Shown here in pieces: positions 8,513 to 19,859 of a DNA stretch of 64,000 bases. The position numbers were made by a program, and so were the translations under genes. A model generated the notes under the pieces. That model saw only the letters and a program-made list of their open reading frames with translations. It did no database searches and was not told the origin of the DNA. The stretch's first letter is position 1; every line of letters begins with the position of its first letter. The DNA comes from Volvox africanus (Eukaryota > Chlorophyta > Chlorophyceae > Chlamydomonadales > Volvocaceae), in NCBI GenBank assembly GCA_030268105.1, contig BSDZ01000004.1:1909001-1973000 (forward strand), read 5' to 3'.

Positions 8513-11500
8513 AAATATAATGCTTATATTTTTACTGTACGCAAGGCAAGATGGTTTGCAGCCGCAAGCTCACAAACTCGCGATGTGCTGTAACACCCAC
8601 ATAGTTGGCATCCCGAACTGTGCACGTTGGTACACGCGCCGCAGCTCTTATTTTACCTCCCAAGGTGTAATAATCTTTAACGTCGTTCAGCAGCTAGCCT
8701 GTGAACGACCAGCTATGAAGTTACTTAGCTGCCCATGTCCTTCCAGCAGAGGTACCAGGGCTTGATAGCCACCGCAGCAAAGCACTCTACCATTCTTTAC
8801 TGAGCTCCAAGACCGGAGGGGGACCGCAGGGCCAAAACTCCTTTAAACTCCCACATCCCCCGTTCTAAACTTTAAGCTCGTTCGCAAGCAGGCGCAGTCA
8901 AATGGCAATATCCTGTGTCTTACCAAGCTCATTCCCCCGACCATCATTATAGTTGGGCCTGATCTTCCTGATCCTCACATGATATCACAAAAATAACAGA
9001 CGACAGACACCGCCCAAGCAATTGTCTACAGCCACACATTCACCTGAACCAGGAATGCCTTTCCTATACAAAGCTGATCGTCAATGCCTAATAACTCAAA
9101 CATTTACTTAAGACACGAGGAAACAAATATCACGACCGATCATCCGCCTGAGATGAATGCCACCTGGGTTGATGGGTTTGAGTGCATAGGTTTCTATAGC
9201 CATATACGTCCGACCGCGCATAGATGCGTCTCAATGAAGGGGCCACGCAATGGCCCCATGCCTTTGAAGGATAAACAGACGACAATTCCAATATGTGAAC
9301 AAGGACAAGCCTTTCCCGCGGATAAGGGTCCGGACAGTGCAACCACGGACCTGACCCCAATTCCGCACCTTGCAACGCGCCACCATCCTCAGCAGCCTGA
9401 TACACCAAACACACGCAAGGAGCATTAATATCTCGAACATCCCAAATCTTATCGCCACCCCCAAAGCTTGTTGGGACATACTGGCTGTGGTACCGTGCTG
9501 GCTTCTGCTCGGTGCGCCCCGAGCAGAAGCTTTATCGGAAGCCGATAACCCTGGTAGACCATGAAAGCCTGCCGGAAAAGCCTGGTCCAAGCACCTGTTG
9601 ACAGCGCCGTTAAAGCACAAGACTCTACAGATAACAAGTTAAGACTCCCCCAGGACCACCAGCCGTGATCCCCGAACCTCCAAACACAATCCAACCCAAG
9701 TACGACTTTAATACACACAAGGGACCGATTTGATTTAGGAAAGAAATTTCATGCGGTAAGTTCATCTTAAGATGTGTGCTTTTATTTGACGGTACGAAGA
9801 TGACCCTGAGCATTGTCACTGTAAGTTGCGTGTGATTTTCAGCACACCACGCCGTACAACACGTTCATTCAGGTGGAGTCAGGTGCATGCCCCGATAATG
9901 TAGCAGCATCAGCATCATTAACAGATTTCAGATATACCATCTGAATCCAGTATCTGTGACTGACTCAGCAAACATATTTCCTGAAACTCGGCACACAAAC
10001 ATCTGTGCATAAGCATACGTACATTTACGCACCCACTGTTGGATGGTAAGGATGGTTATATGTGCGCGTGCAAGCATGCTATGTCCTGTGTGCATTTAGA
10101 AGACAAAATCACAGCACGTCATACCACACAGACATCACACTACATCCCGTCGCATCATCACATCGCACGCCGAAGTTTCATTGGGCCCACCGGTGGAGGA
10201 CACATCAGAGTGCGCCACTGCTGCAGTGTACGTTCAAGCTTCAGGCCCCCAGTATTTACTGGGGTTCCTATGGGCCAGGTCCTTGACGAGTCTGCGGTTC
10301 CCCCCTCCGCCCACGAAAAGATTTCCTCTCCTTTCTGTATCACACCGCACCGCACCTCGTTACTTGCCTCACACCGAAGCCACCACCCGGAGTCATCTCA
10401 CGTCCCATAATTTTGAAACACAACATGCAATTGTTATTCAGCCTACCAAAACCCGCCCAAAACCTATTTTTGCGGGAACCCTGTAACCAGCAACATCTCA
10501 ACGTAATGATTGGTTTGCCTGTTTGTGACTACGGCTGCGCGCATGCAATGTAGGAAAGCGGTGTCCTGTACCGCATGTCGTAACCCGGAACCACGCATGG
10601 GCATTAGGCAATAAGTAAACCGTCAGCATTCGCATGTAACCCCCTCAAAGTCAAAGTCAAAGCCCCGTTTTGGGATCCACGCTTTCCGCGCACCTCGTTT
10701 CCTTTCTGCCGGCGCGGGGGTTGTTGGATATGTCGTAGACACGTAAAAAGCCTAAGACGTCAAAGCAAATGGACCTATGTCCCCAGGGACCAGCCCACTA
10801 AATCCTTGCTGAGTTTGCCTATAATGGCAGAGCTTCGTGACATCTGGATTCGAGGAGACGTCATGTAGTCGGGGTTCAGCCGCTCGACAGGTTAAAACCC
10901 AAATACCATCAACCTGGTGCAAGCCATTTAAACCACCCTATATCATGAGTAGCCCTCATCCCAACCCCACGGCATAACGTCACGTTGCTTCATGCATGCC
11001 TCTGCGCCGCTACTAAGCCGCGTCTTCGTCTTTCCATATCCATGTGTTCCTGCCAATACGAGCCATTTACTATTTAGTGACAGAACCCGGAACGCGGCAA
11101 CTTATTGCTGGCGCCGTCCCACGCATATCGTCAGATGGACTAGTATCCCCTTAGCGCTGCGCGTCTGCTCTCCGTAAGCCTCGGTGGGAATCCATGCGTT
11201 TCAGATGTAGCATATCACATAGCTCATGCCTCTTTGCACATGGAGCACTCGACCAAGCGCCCCACGACGCTATCCGAGCAGGCAGCACAACCTGTGAACG
11301 GGGCGTTGCGGGTTCGCTAGTCCCCCCTTGTCCAGCTCCACCCCTCGACCCATTGCGTTACCTTACAGGAATTAATAACAAGACCTTCTGCCTATCGCTG
11401 GAGCCCTTTCCCTGACCCTTTGATATGGTTATTGACGTCGCAGCCAAGTGCGACGTCTACTTAAGAGCCGTCTATCACACCTCACGTTCAACTGTAAGTT

Positions 11501-11604
11501 ATGGAATTACCCCTATGATGTCTCACGAATTCCCCCTACGTTTGTGATTGCCTCCTCAACTGCCATACCAACAAGGCTGCGCAGAACCTTTTCTTGGGGC
11601 GGTC
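8513..11604. other. 3.1 kb with no recognised gene
   Basis: Host-like composition. Reading frames are short, overlap on both strands and lack family motifs. It holds two adjacent small hairpins (9501-9530 and 9532-9548) and a short GTCAAA triplication near 10646-10663. It may be decayed repeat or untranslated DNA. Confidence 0.4.
9501..9548. repeat. Two adjacent hairpins
   Basis: First stem: 12-bp arms 9501-9512 and 9519-9530 (GCTTCTGCTCGG and its complement). Second stem: 7-bp arms 9532-9538 and 9542-9548. No gene nearby explains them. Confidence 0.6.
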
Positions 11605-13910
11605 TCAACATGTCGAATCCTTCTGAAGCACCTCCAGGATGGAGACGATCTCTGGGAAGGCGGGTCGGCTCTCCGGACTGCGGTCCAAGCAGCGCCCTAC
11701 CAATTGCCGTACGGGCTCCGGTACTGGGGGTCGCCGGCCGTCGGCTGGCGGCCATGACAGCTGCAGGCCCCCGGCGCTGAGGCCCACGAGGACCTGTGCG
11801 CTGCCAGGTTGACGGGGATTGACAAGGGCGGCAGTAGCAGCAGCAGGGAGGGAGGTGAGGGAGAGAGGGCGCAGCAGAGAACAAATGTACAAGTTTCAAT
11901 CAAATACAACGTTTCATTTCCATTTCCTGTCGCGCGGCCGGTAGCCAGCACCTGTCGCGCGAATAGCACCAAGGCCTTGTGACAGATCTCGATACTGGTG
12001 AAAGCTTATGTTTGACACAGCAATAACAACAAACTCCTTCTGTCCACAATCTAATTGCCCAAACGCACACACCATTAATAAATTATCGACACACTGCTCA
12101 CGCATGGTATTGGTTATACGGGGCAACGCCCGTAAATAGGTGGTAGCAAAGCGCTCCAAATGCATGCACATCCATGCGCGCCAGCATGTTCTGCGTCACA
12201 GTCGCAGCGTTTGATGTGAAGCATTCGGGCGCCAGGTATGATACCGCGCCCCAGCCAGCCGCGTTATATGCCAGCCTTCCCGCGTACTCCACGGGGTTGA
12301 CCAACCCATAAAGCGCAACCTTGCATCGTAGAGCCGGCGGGTCCGTAGGCTTGGCACTGGCGGTGCCAGCAGACACCAGATCAATGTCTGTCGGCCTATT
12401 GGCCGGGTTTACGGTTGGCGCAGCCGGGATCGCGTGCATACGGTCTCTCTCCCTCGGCACGAGCGTCACAGCGATCGGGGTAAGACAGCCGTGATGGACT
12501 CCAAGGCGGTGCAGAGCAGCAATTGCCTCAGCCACCTTGTAAGGGTCGCAACACACAGGATCAACAACACCCCATGTCAGCAGCAGGGAGTAAGGAAAGG
12601 GAGGGGAGAAATAAGCGATGCAAGGCAACCGCTCGCAAGGGCATTACAAAGGCATCGAACGTGGAAAGGACATGGCCCGGTGGGCTAAACCGGGAGTCCA
12701 ATAGCCATGTCTTGGCAGAACACACCGCAACTTCTTTCGATGATGATGTGGTAACGGATGTGGGCGGTCAGCACGTAACGCGTGCGCGGATGGGCCGCGG
12801 ATTGTCTGCGGGACCGCATGGTTTCAGCAAGCGTTCATTTGGGCTGTGCGTTACATATGCTGTGTGTTACAAATCTGTTTGTGTTCGTAATACCACGTCC
12901 AAACAGTTCAGCATTAAGACTAACAGCCCTGCCCGAAGACTCATCTTACCTGCAAAGCGTAGGTCACGAACAACTCAGTGAGCCCATCCATGTTGCTTCG
13001 AGACTGAAAGCCCAGGATCGCCTGGAGTAAATTGCCTGGGGCCAAACAGGACGAAAGATGATGGGCGCTATGCGGTTTTACTTTTTGCAACTCAACCGTT
13101 CTTGGTCGCACGAGACGTACCTTGCATTTCGGGGGGTGCCTCGTCAATGCAGGCCACAAGATCCTGTCCATCAGGAAGAGGCATGTAGGACAAGGCTGCA
13201 GCGATGTCTGTGTTCTGCGAGGCTAGCCGCGAAGTGGGCTTGGACGAGAACGGAGACGGAAAGCATGGACCACTGATACTGACTGGTACATCCTTCTGGT
13301 CGATACTGTTCTGACGATTTATTGTTGGGCAACTGCTCCACTGCACCGGTCGAACGGGTCTGCCGTTGCCCTCGATACCGCCATAGCTGCGAACAACACC
13401 ATTGATGGCCGATGAAAAATGTTTTGACATAGGAAATCCCTGCTGAAACCCTTGCATTGGTCGAATGATGCGTTCATTAGAAAACGCAAGTCGATGAAGG
13501 AGCCCATCGTGCACCTTCCGACCGGCAAGGCGCTGAAGCTTATTTATCATGTCTTCGCTAAGGAAATTTCTCGTGGCTAATGTAATAATAACAGGTCGGG
13601 GCGCGCGATCGCCCGCGGGAAGGCAACCAGCAAAGGAGAGACAGCCACTTTCCCCGATGAAGGCATGAGACTTAAAAGACACTTCCTGAAAATAATTTTG
13701 ATCATCCTTTTGTTGTACGTCCACATCGGTGGCAGTGTATAGAGGAGAACAAGGTTCAGGGTCCGCTGCCTGTACAGGCTCCACATTTAACACAGGCGGA
13801 GGTGGATTTTGCAGAGGACGCTCATCTGCATCCTTCCTTGTGTAGCCGGAGCTAGGTTCCTGCTCTTCAACACTATGACAGAGCCCCATAGGCTGGAGGT
13901 TGAGGGCCAA
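11605..13910 (-). CDS. Protein kinase-like protein, predicted pseudokinase
   Basis: A four-exon minus-strand model: 13910-13121, 13035-12950, 12535-12102, 11800-11605, all GT-AG, summing to 502 codons with the stop. The kinase fold is recognisable from a glycine-loop-like IGESGCLSFAGCL, an alpha-C/beta-4-5 exon (NLLQAILGF ... LTELFVTYALQ), VAEAIAALHRLGVHHGCLTP in the catalytic-loop position, KVALYGL in the DFG position, the APE-type YLAPECF, DVHAFGALCYHLFTG in the DVWSFG position, and a final CLDRSPESRPAFPEIVSIL typical of TKL kinases. Key residues are changed: the HRDLKP loop reads HGCLTP (no catalytic Asp or Lys), DFG reads LYG (no metal-binding Asp), and no VAIK lysine is evident. It is therefore probably not an active kinase. 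About 100 residues precede the kinase-like part. More 5' exons upstream of 13910 are possible. Confidence 0.7.
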
Positions 13911-15885
13911 GTTTCGCCAACAGCCAGCTAGTATACATATAGCAAATTATCCTCATTAATGGAGCAAATAAGTACAGGCGCGGAGTTTGGCTGGCTTCTC
14001 CTCAATGAAACCGGCTTTGCGTCATGCGCTGCCGTGCAAGTTCGCCATGTGCGTGTGCAAACCGGCGTGGAAAAGAGCGTATCATGAAAATCTGTAAAAC
14101 AGGCAAGCATTTGGCCCGTGATTCTGCGTCGCCGCCGAAGGCAAACACCCTGCGCACCGAGTGCGGGTTTGTTATTTTATACAACATCAATGACATCATC
14201 AACATATCGTGACCAGGTTCTGTATTGCGTATCAATTGCCGTCAAGTAAATCGTAGAAACGCACTCTTCTAACTGGGGCGTCGCAGGCTTCGGACCGACA
14301 TCCGACGAAAAGACCTCAACCATAACGAAACCATCCTGCCTGCCCGAATGCACAGAATATAATATTATGCATTGCCCGACATCTCAATTGTTCACACGTG
14401 TCAGTGCAGCAAGTCAGGTTGCAGACCCTGCCCCCTCGCAAGGAAACTGAGGGACGAGCCCGGCTGTAAATTGAAGCCGGTATAGCCGGAATAAATGTAC
14501 AAGCAAGGCATCCCTGTTCAGCCATGGATCACGCGCTCAACGCCATCACTGCATCCCGCGTGCACGTGCTGCTCTGAGCTAGTAGTGGTACGCTTTTTCC
14601 TACCTAACGACCAACCGCAAGCCCATGCGTGAATTATGAACCCATTTGTCAGACAAAGCAAACATATCATAGCCAATTATATGTTCTCTAATTAAGTCTT
14701 TGTTTGAAAGCTTGCCATAACAGCAAACATCCAACCCAGCCATGCTCTTTGCCTACAGCCCTGGTCCGTTCCCATATTACTGCTACAGTCCTCAACAACT
14801 GTGCAGCCCCAGCACGCACGGCAAGCCCCATTTTAGCCGTGTTGGACCCAAATTGCTGGGTCACTCAAATCCCTGGGTAAGCCCCGTGGCACATCCATCC
14901 CAAATGTTGCTCTGCTACCTCATACACGCCGGTGTTCCCATCTCCAGGGGTGCAATGGTCCCTGGGGCCGCGAGTCCCAAGTGGCCGTATTAAGAGCGCA
15001 TCTAGGTGTCCCGAATTGCACCCTTGCGGCGCCAGCTCCAGACTCACCTTCGTGTTGCGCAGCCACACGTCTACCACCAGGGCAGTGCCCCTTCGGAATG
15101 GAGTTTGTCGGGACAAACACTACAGCCGAAGCTCAGCCCAGCAGTGGACCCTGAGCATAGGCGCAGCAGCACAGAGGATAGCGTCGGAGTCGGCCGGGCG
15201 TGCAGTCCAAGCGGCCATGGCTACGTAAGCCTTGCATGAGCGTCGGGATCAACGACCTTCCGACACACAAGCTCCCCGCCACTCCATGTCATACTCGTTC
15301 GCAGCAACTCTTCACTTCCGAACAATGAAGGCTCAAAATTATGTTACACTACCGATATAGCCGCGTGGCCCATGTCAGCCTCTGCAATGCAATTGGGCCG
15401 GTGTGCTGGGCCGAGAGCCTGCGCAGGGTAGCGCATAGCGAGTATGGCAGGTCGCTTGCCTTCAGCTGCGCTGTGGGGGCCGGGTAAACCTAAGATGCTG
15501 AGGACGCGAAGGGCGAAGGGCTCCGGGAAGGCACAAATCGCAGATAGTTGAGTGGGTAGTGGGTGAAGACTGGTGCACGCGCCCCGCAATGGCGGAGGCA
15601 GCGGTACTTATGTTGCATGTGTGGGTCAGGGGCGGCACTTGCGCTGGCGATCACTGGCAAGAGAGCTGCCGTCCTGGCAGCTGCACACGTAACGGCACGT
15701 GTCCTGCTAGTTCGCCAGGGGCCGCACAACTATAGATATCAACTCAGAACAGGACTGCCGCCTGCACGTGAGTGCATGCAGCGTCTTCAATAAGCACAAC
15801 AGCTCCCGTGAATGTGCTTCAGGAGCGCCGCCCACGGCTCGTGCTTCCCGAAATAAGGTCCTTAGGCAGACGCAGTGCAAATGAA
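13911..15885. other. No confident gene; possible minus-strand exons
   Basis: Minus-strand stretches ending in good donors hint at exons of an unrecognised gene, for example RRGTALVVDVWLRNTK before GTGAGT at about 15052. They could belong to the 5' part of the pseudokinase gene. No domain is recognisable. Confidence 0.3.
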
Positions 15886-18167
15886 TCATGCCTGTGCCTG
15901 CTTTATAAGTGCTGCCTCCACACGCTTCTGGTGCAACTGGTACAACTGCGCAAAGCTGACGAGCGAAGAACGGATCTCCATGAAGCCCTGCGCCATGCTC
16001 TCTCCGCCAGGGAGCTGGCTTAGCCAGGCCCGTACTTGCTCGTCCTCGCTGCTGCTACCGCTGAAAGGAGCCCCGCTGCCACCGCTGTTGCCCGTGACTG
16101 AGCCTGGCCGGAGTCCGCCCGCCTGGGTTTTGCTCATCGTGCCCCGGTTGTTACCGGTGCTGGGCACCACCACCGGCATGATCCTGACCGCCCCTGCCCC
16201 GCCGCTGCCGGCACCGCCATGCGGGCTGCGCTGTTGACTTGCTAACGAGCTGTTGACTCCACCTGCCCCGCTTCCGTAGCCACGCGTATCGCTAGTAATA
16301 GTGTCAGGCGTGCTGCAGCTCGTATTGAGGACATGGGGATGCATGGCCCATGACTCCAGGTCGCCCTGGACACCGGGCCGTTGCACGGCGGCGTGTACGA
16401 CTGCATATGAGGCATCGAGACCAGGCGGCCCCTGTGTCTCCGCTGCGGCAGCAGCCATGCCGCCGCCCACCAAACCGACCCCAACACCATCCGCAGCGAC
16501 AATAGCGGCTGCGCCGACGCCAGGGCCGCTCATACCGGCGCTAATACCGCCGAAGCGCGCTATTGGTTGATCCAAGCGGGTGGCGAAAGAGGTGGAGGCA
16601 GGATCAAAGGAGTCTTTGGTAACGAGCTTATTTAAAATAACGTTGTCGATATCACTCCGGCTCATCGTCTGCAGACATGGGTAGGTGGGCAAAACGATGG
16701 CCACACAGCGGGGCGCGTGGGGCGGGAAAGGATAAGAATGGCAGGGGCACGGGGAACCATGCATCACGGATGGCGTGACATTGTTGTACACCTGAATCCT
16801 GCGTGCATCTCCACAGCTGTGTCACAGAGGCTGCGATAACTTCATCCTACGCATTCGCCCTCACGTACGCTTAACATGTCTTTTGTTCCCTTAAAACTAT
16901 ACCGTGAACGAGCGCCACACGATTGCTTCGGCAGTCCGATTGAACATGTTCCGCGGCTTCACACAAGACACCACCTCTGGGCGTTTCTCTTGAATTGTGC
17001 CACTGTAAAGCACTTCCCCTTACCACATAAACAAAGAAGGCGCATCACCAATCGCCTCGTCCGCAGGCCCTATACTCACCCCTGTACATAGCCGTTCATC
17101 TGCTAAGTGCGCTCTTGCGGTGAATATGACAAGGTGAGCCCTGTAGTCCCGGGCGTGCTGCTCACGGTCGAGGTAGGGCGCCGACTGGAAGAGTGCATGC
17201 ACATGCAGATAGTTGGCAGAGGGAAGGTAGAGGCTAGAGCTGAGACGTCGGAAATCCAACGAACGACAGGCACAAACGGAGTGGAGCTGATTAACTCATG
17301 CTTCCCACATTAGCGACCCACAGGTCCCCGAGTAAGAGAAATCAAACGGATGTAATTGGCACCTTGCGACTTCAGTAACTCGACTCTTAACAGCCCTCCC
17401 ATCCCCATGCAGGCAAGCCTTGAGACCGCGCCGAGCCCTGTAGCTGCACATAATTTTCCTCCCGACCCCACGCTGTCAAAACCCTCCAATCCTACCCACC
17501 TGATGCACGACGTAATGTCCGAAGCAAAGCAGGTTGTCGAGTGAACTGGGCTTAAACGAGGGCGGCATCGCCTGCTGCAACGCCCCAGGGCCCCGCGCCA
17601 GTGAACCAGCAGGCAGTAGGAACTGGCTGACGGCTGTTGCGGATGCCCGCTACGACAGAGACAACGAATAGGAAAATGAAATGGAAAACCCATGCAAGCA
17701 TTTAGAACGGAAGGCAAAGGCACACAAAGTTGTACGGGAGCCGCTAGTAAAGGCCAACATGCGCTTGGCAGTCACCACGTCCGTGGCCCTACTACGGTCA
17801 TTCCAGTGGCGGCTGCCCAGCTGCACTGTTCTTTGCGGTGCTGTCGCCGGAGCGGAGACTGCCAGGCGTTTCATGACGAGCGCGGGATAGGAAGGAGAGG
17901 ATGTAGCAGCAACTGCGTGGCTTGCCCGCACGTTGGTTCCTGATGTCCCGGTATTAGCTAGACGCTGTGGCATGTTCCAATCACGGCGGACCGACTACCG
18001 GTTCAGACGGGCTGGATCCGAAAGGTGGCTAAGACACCACTCGCCATGCCAGCTTACAGCCTCACCTGCAGCTCTGCTATTCGCTGAACAAGCACCGCCG
18101 GGCCGGGCACACGCGCCACCTTTTCCATGGCCACCACGCCGTGACCCAGGTGCGCGATGGCGATGAC
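15886..18167 (-). CDS. Unrecognised multi-exon gene, or C-terminal part of the prohead-protease gene
   Basis: Exons on the minus strand: 18167-18066 (acceptor TTTCATAG, donor GTGAGG; helical, VIAIAHLGHGVVAMEKVARV); one starting at 17964 (after CCACAG) with RLANTGTSGTNVRASHAVAA; 17184-17080 (donor GTGAGT; YLDREQHARDYRAHLVIF); and a last exon 16668-15886 with a stop. All resolved junctions are phase 0, as in most of the protease gene just upstream. The last exon begins TMSRSDIDNVILNKLVTKDS, passes through Gly/Ala-rich sequence and ends in a charged helix (LYQLHQKRVEAALIKQAQA). The first exon lies only about 35 bp past the protease's predicted stop, so the two could be one transcript. No domain recognised; the 3' end of the second exon is unresolved. 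Confidence 0.45.
18054..18058 (-). promoter_or_regulatory. Possible polyadenylation signal TGTAA
   Basis: TGTAA, the volvocine-type polyadenylation motif, lies on the minus strand about 145 nt past the predicted protease stop. It also lies in the intron after exon 18167-18066 if the longer model holds, so it does not settle the gene end. Confidence 0.25.
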
Positions 18168-18201
18168 CTATGAAATGAAAAGGTAAACGGTCGTCGTGGT
18201 G

Positions 18202-19859
18202 TCAGCAAAGCCACTGGACTGCGACGAGATGGTCAAGGAGTGCGGCCTCCAGACCAGCCGTGGCAGAATTCTGAAAAGCTTCACAGAATCTAATCCATAT
18301 TTCCTTATAATCCAGTGAATCAGACGTCCCTGTGGATCTGCTTGCAATTGGAGCATATAACACCAGAACCCTATTACTGCAACACCCAGGCTTCGGCTTC
18401 CATATCACACCCAGATGGTCAGGATGCTCACCCTACCCCATCCCACCCACCCACCTTGCTCTGCTCCGGCACCGGCCCCTTAAACTTTCGCTGCACCGGT
18501 GCTAAATAAGCCCCTCTTGTGGAAGGCTCTGTCACGAAATCGAAGGTGATGAGCTCAAAGTCGTCGTCCACAAAAACGCATTTTGAGCTAGGATCTGAAC
18601 GCAGCGACGCCCAACCGCGTGATGACACGCCCAGCTTGACACCCTGTGGGTATATGCCCGCCGCCACATCAAGCAAGTCCGGTCAGTCAAAGCAGAATGC
18701 CAAACCCACGCCGGCAGCTATGTGAGCGTCCGCTTGCCAGCCTATCAGTGCCGTCCCTACGGCCTGCGGGATGGCATGGCTGGTCTCGCACGGCTGTCCA
18801 AAGCGAAGGTGTTTGTGCATGTCTTGTGAGCAGAAGCGCCCGGCACCAAAAGGCTCTATGAGTGTACAATTCAAAAGCCCTTACTGAGAATGCTGCGCCT
18901 GTGGTACAGACCGCAGTTTGACGGGCTGCACTGGGCCCTCCAAGTTATTCCTGCCCACGCTGGCACACATGGTGATAGATTAGATGTGGAATTGAAGGAC
19001 ACTCACCCGCGCGTAGAGTTCCCACAACAGCAGACCCGAGGGGGTGGGGAGAACTTCAATAGTGCCCCAAAGCTGATCCCCCTTCCATATCACCTCCAGC
19101 ACCTGACACAGTAGGGAATAGCACATACACGGAAACCTGAAATGAAGATTGCGGCACAGCATGGCAACAGCTGAATTGTGACCGGTGCTCAGGCCCAGGC
19201 CCTAGCTATAGCCTGGCCCCCTTGATGTACGGAACTACCCAAGTAACACGTAAACTGGGCACAAGGGGTTGAGCTTCACACCTGATGGCTGACGTTGGGC
19301 AGGTTAAGGCACTTGAAGTACTTTGAAGCATAGTTAGGATGATCCAGTTCCCCAAGCGCCGTTCCCTGTAGGATGTGCTCGGACTCGAACCTGGAGACTT
19401 CCCGTTCAAGGATATGCTGCAGACAGTCGGATACATGTCATAGAATCACGCCCTGTCACTGTATAGGGTGAGCCCCAATTACAGTTGAGCTAGTCACTAT
19501 CTGACTTGGCCACGAACTACCGACGCACCTTGGGGTATACACGCTTATTGTTGTTGCGTGTATTTGCGCGTGCAAAGATACCTGCAACCAAAGCAACTTG
19601 TGTCGCCACGCAGCGTTCTGTAACCCAGCAGGAAAGCCGACACCCTTACCATGGACGTAAAGTTTGCCACCATTCAGCGCAATCGATCGGTCATATAGGC
19701 GTTTAAGCTGCAAGGTTTAGTAAAACAAATTAAGAGCTTCTTTTGTATGTCAGGCCGTAGGAACCCGGGGAGGCGCTTGCCTACCTCTGCACGGCTAAGT
19801 TCCGTATGGTCGTCAGGAACGAGAGGGGCAGAGCAGCACGGAAAGCAACTGAATCCCAT
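18202..19859 (-). CDS. T4 gp21-type prohead (capsid maturation) protease, nuclear and intron-containing
   Basis: Phage-type serine protease that in tailed phages cuts scaffold and capsid proteins. Minus-strand exons 19859-19785, 19707-19650, 19581-19529, 19416-19282, 19102-19007 and 18643-18455 all have GT-AG ends and join in frame to 202 codons. A last exon 18270-18202 would close the protein at about 224 residues, near the 212 of T4 gp21. In order: MGFSCFPCC at the start; LYVH-GIFARANTRNNNKRVYPK (residues 41-62; family pattern GIF..A....NRN.R.YP); ALGELDHP with His88; VIWKGDQLWGTIEVLPTPSG (110-129); GVKLGVSSRGWASL (from 140) with Ser146; VDDDFELITFDFVTEPS. His88 and Ser146 align with the catalytic His85 and Ser140 of T4 gp21. 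Family assignment is strong. The N-terminal MG plus Cys suggests acylation. Alternatively splicing may continue to 15886. Its role in an alga is unknown. Confidence 0.85.

Noticed and set aside
11605..13910. Active protein kinase
   Set aside because: The HRD and DFG aspartates are absent in the only splice-consistent frame.
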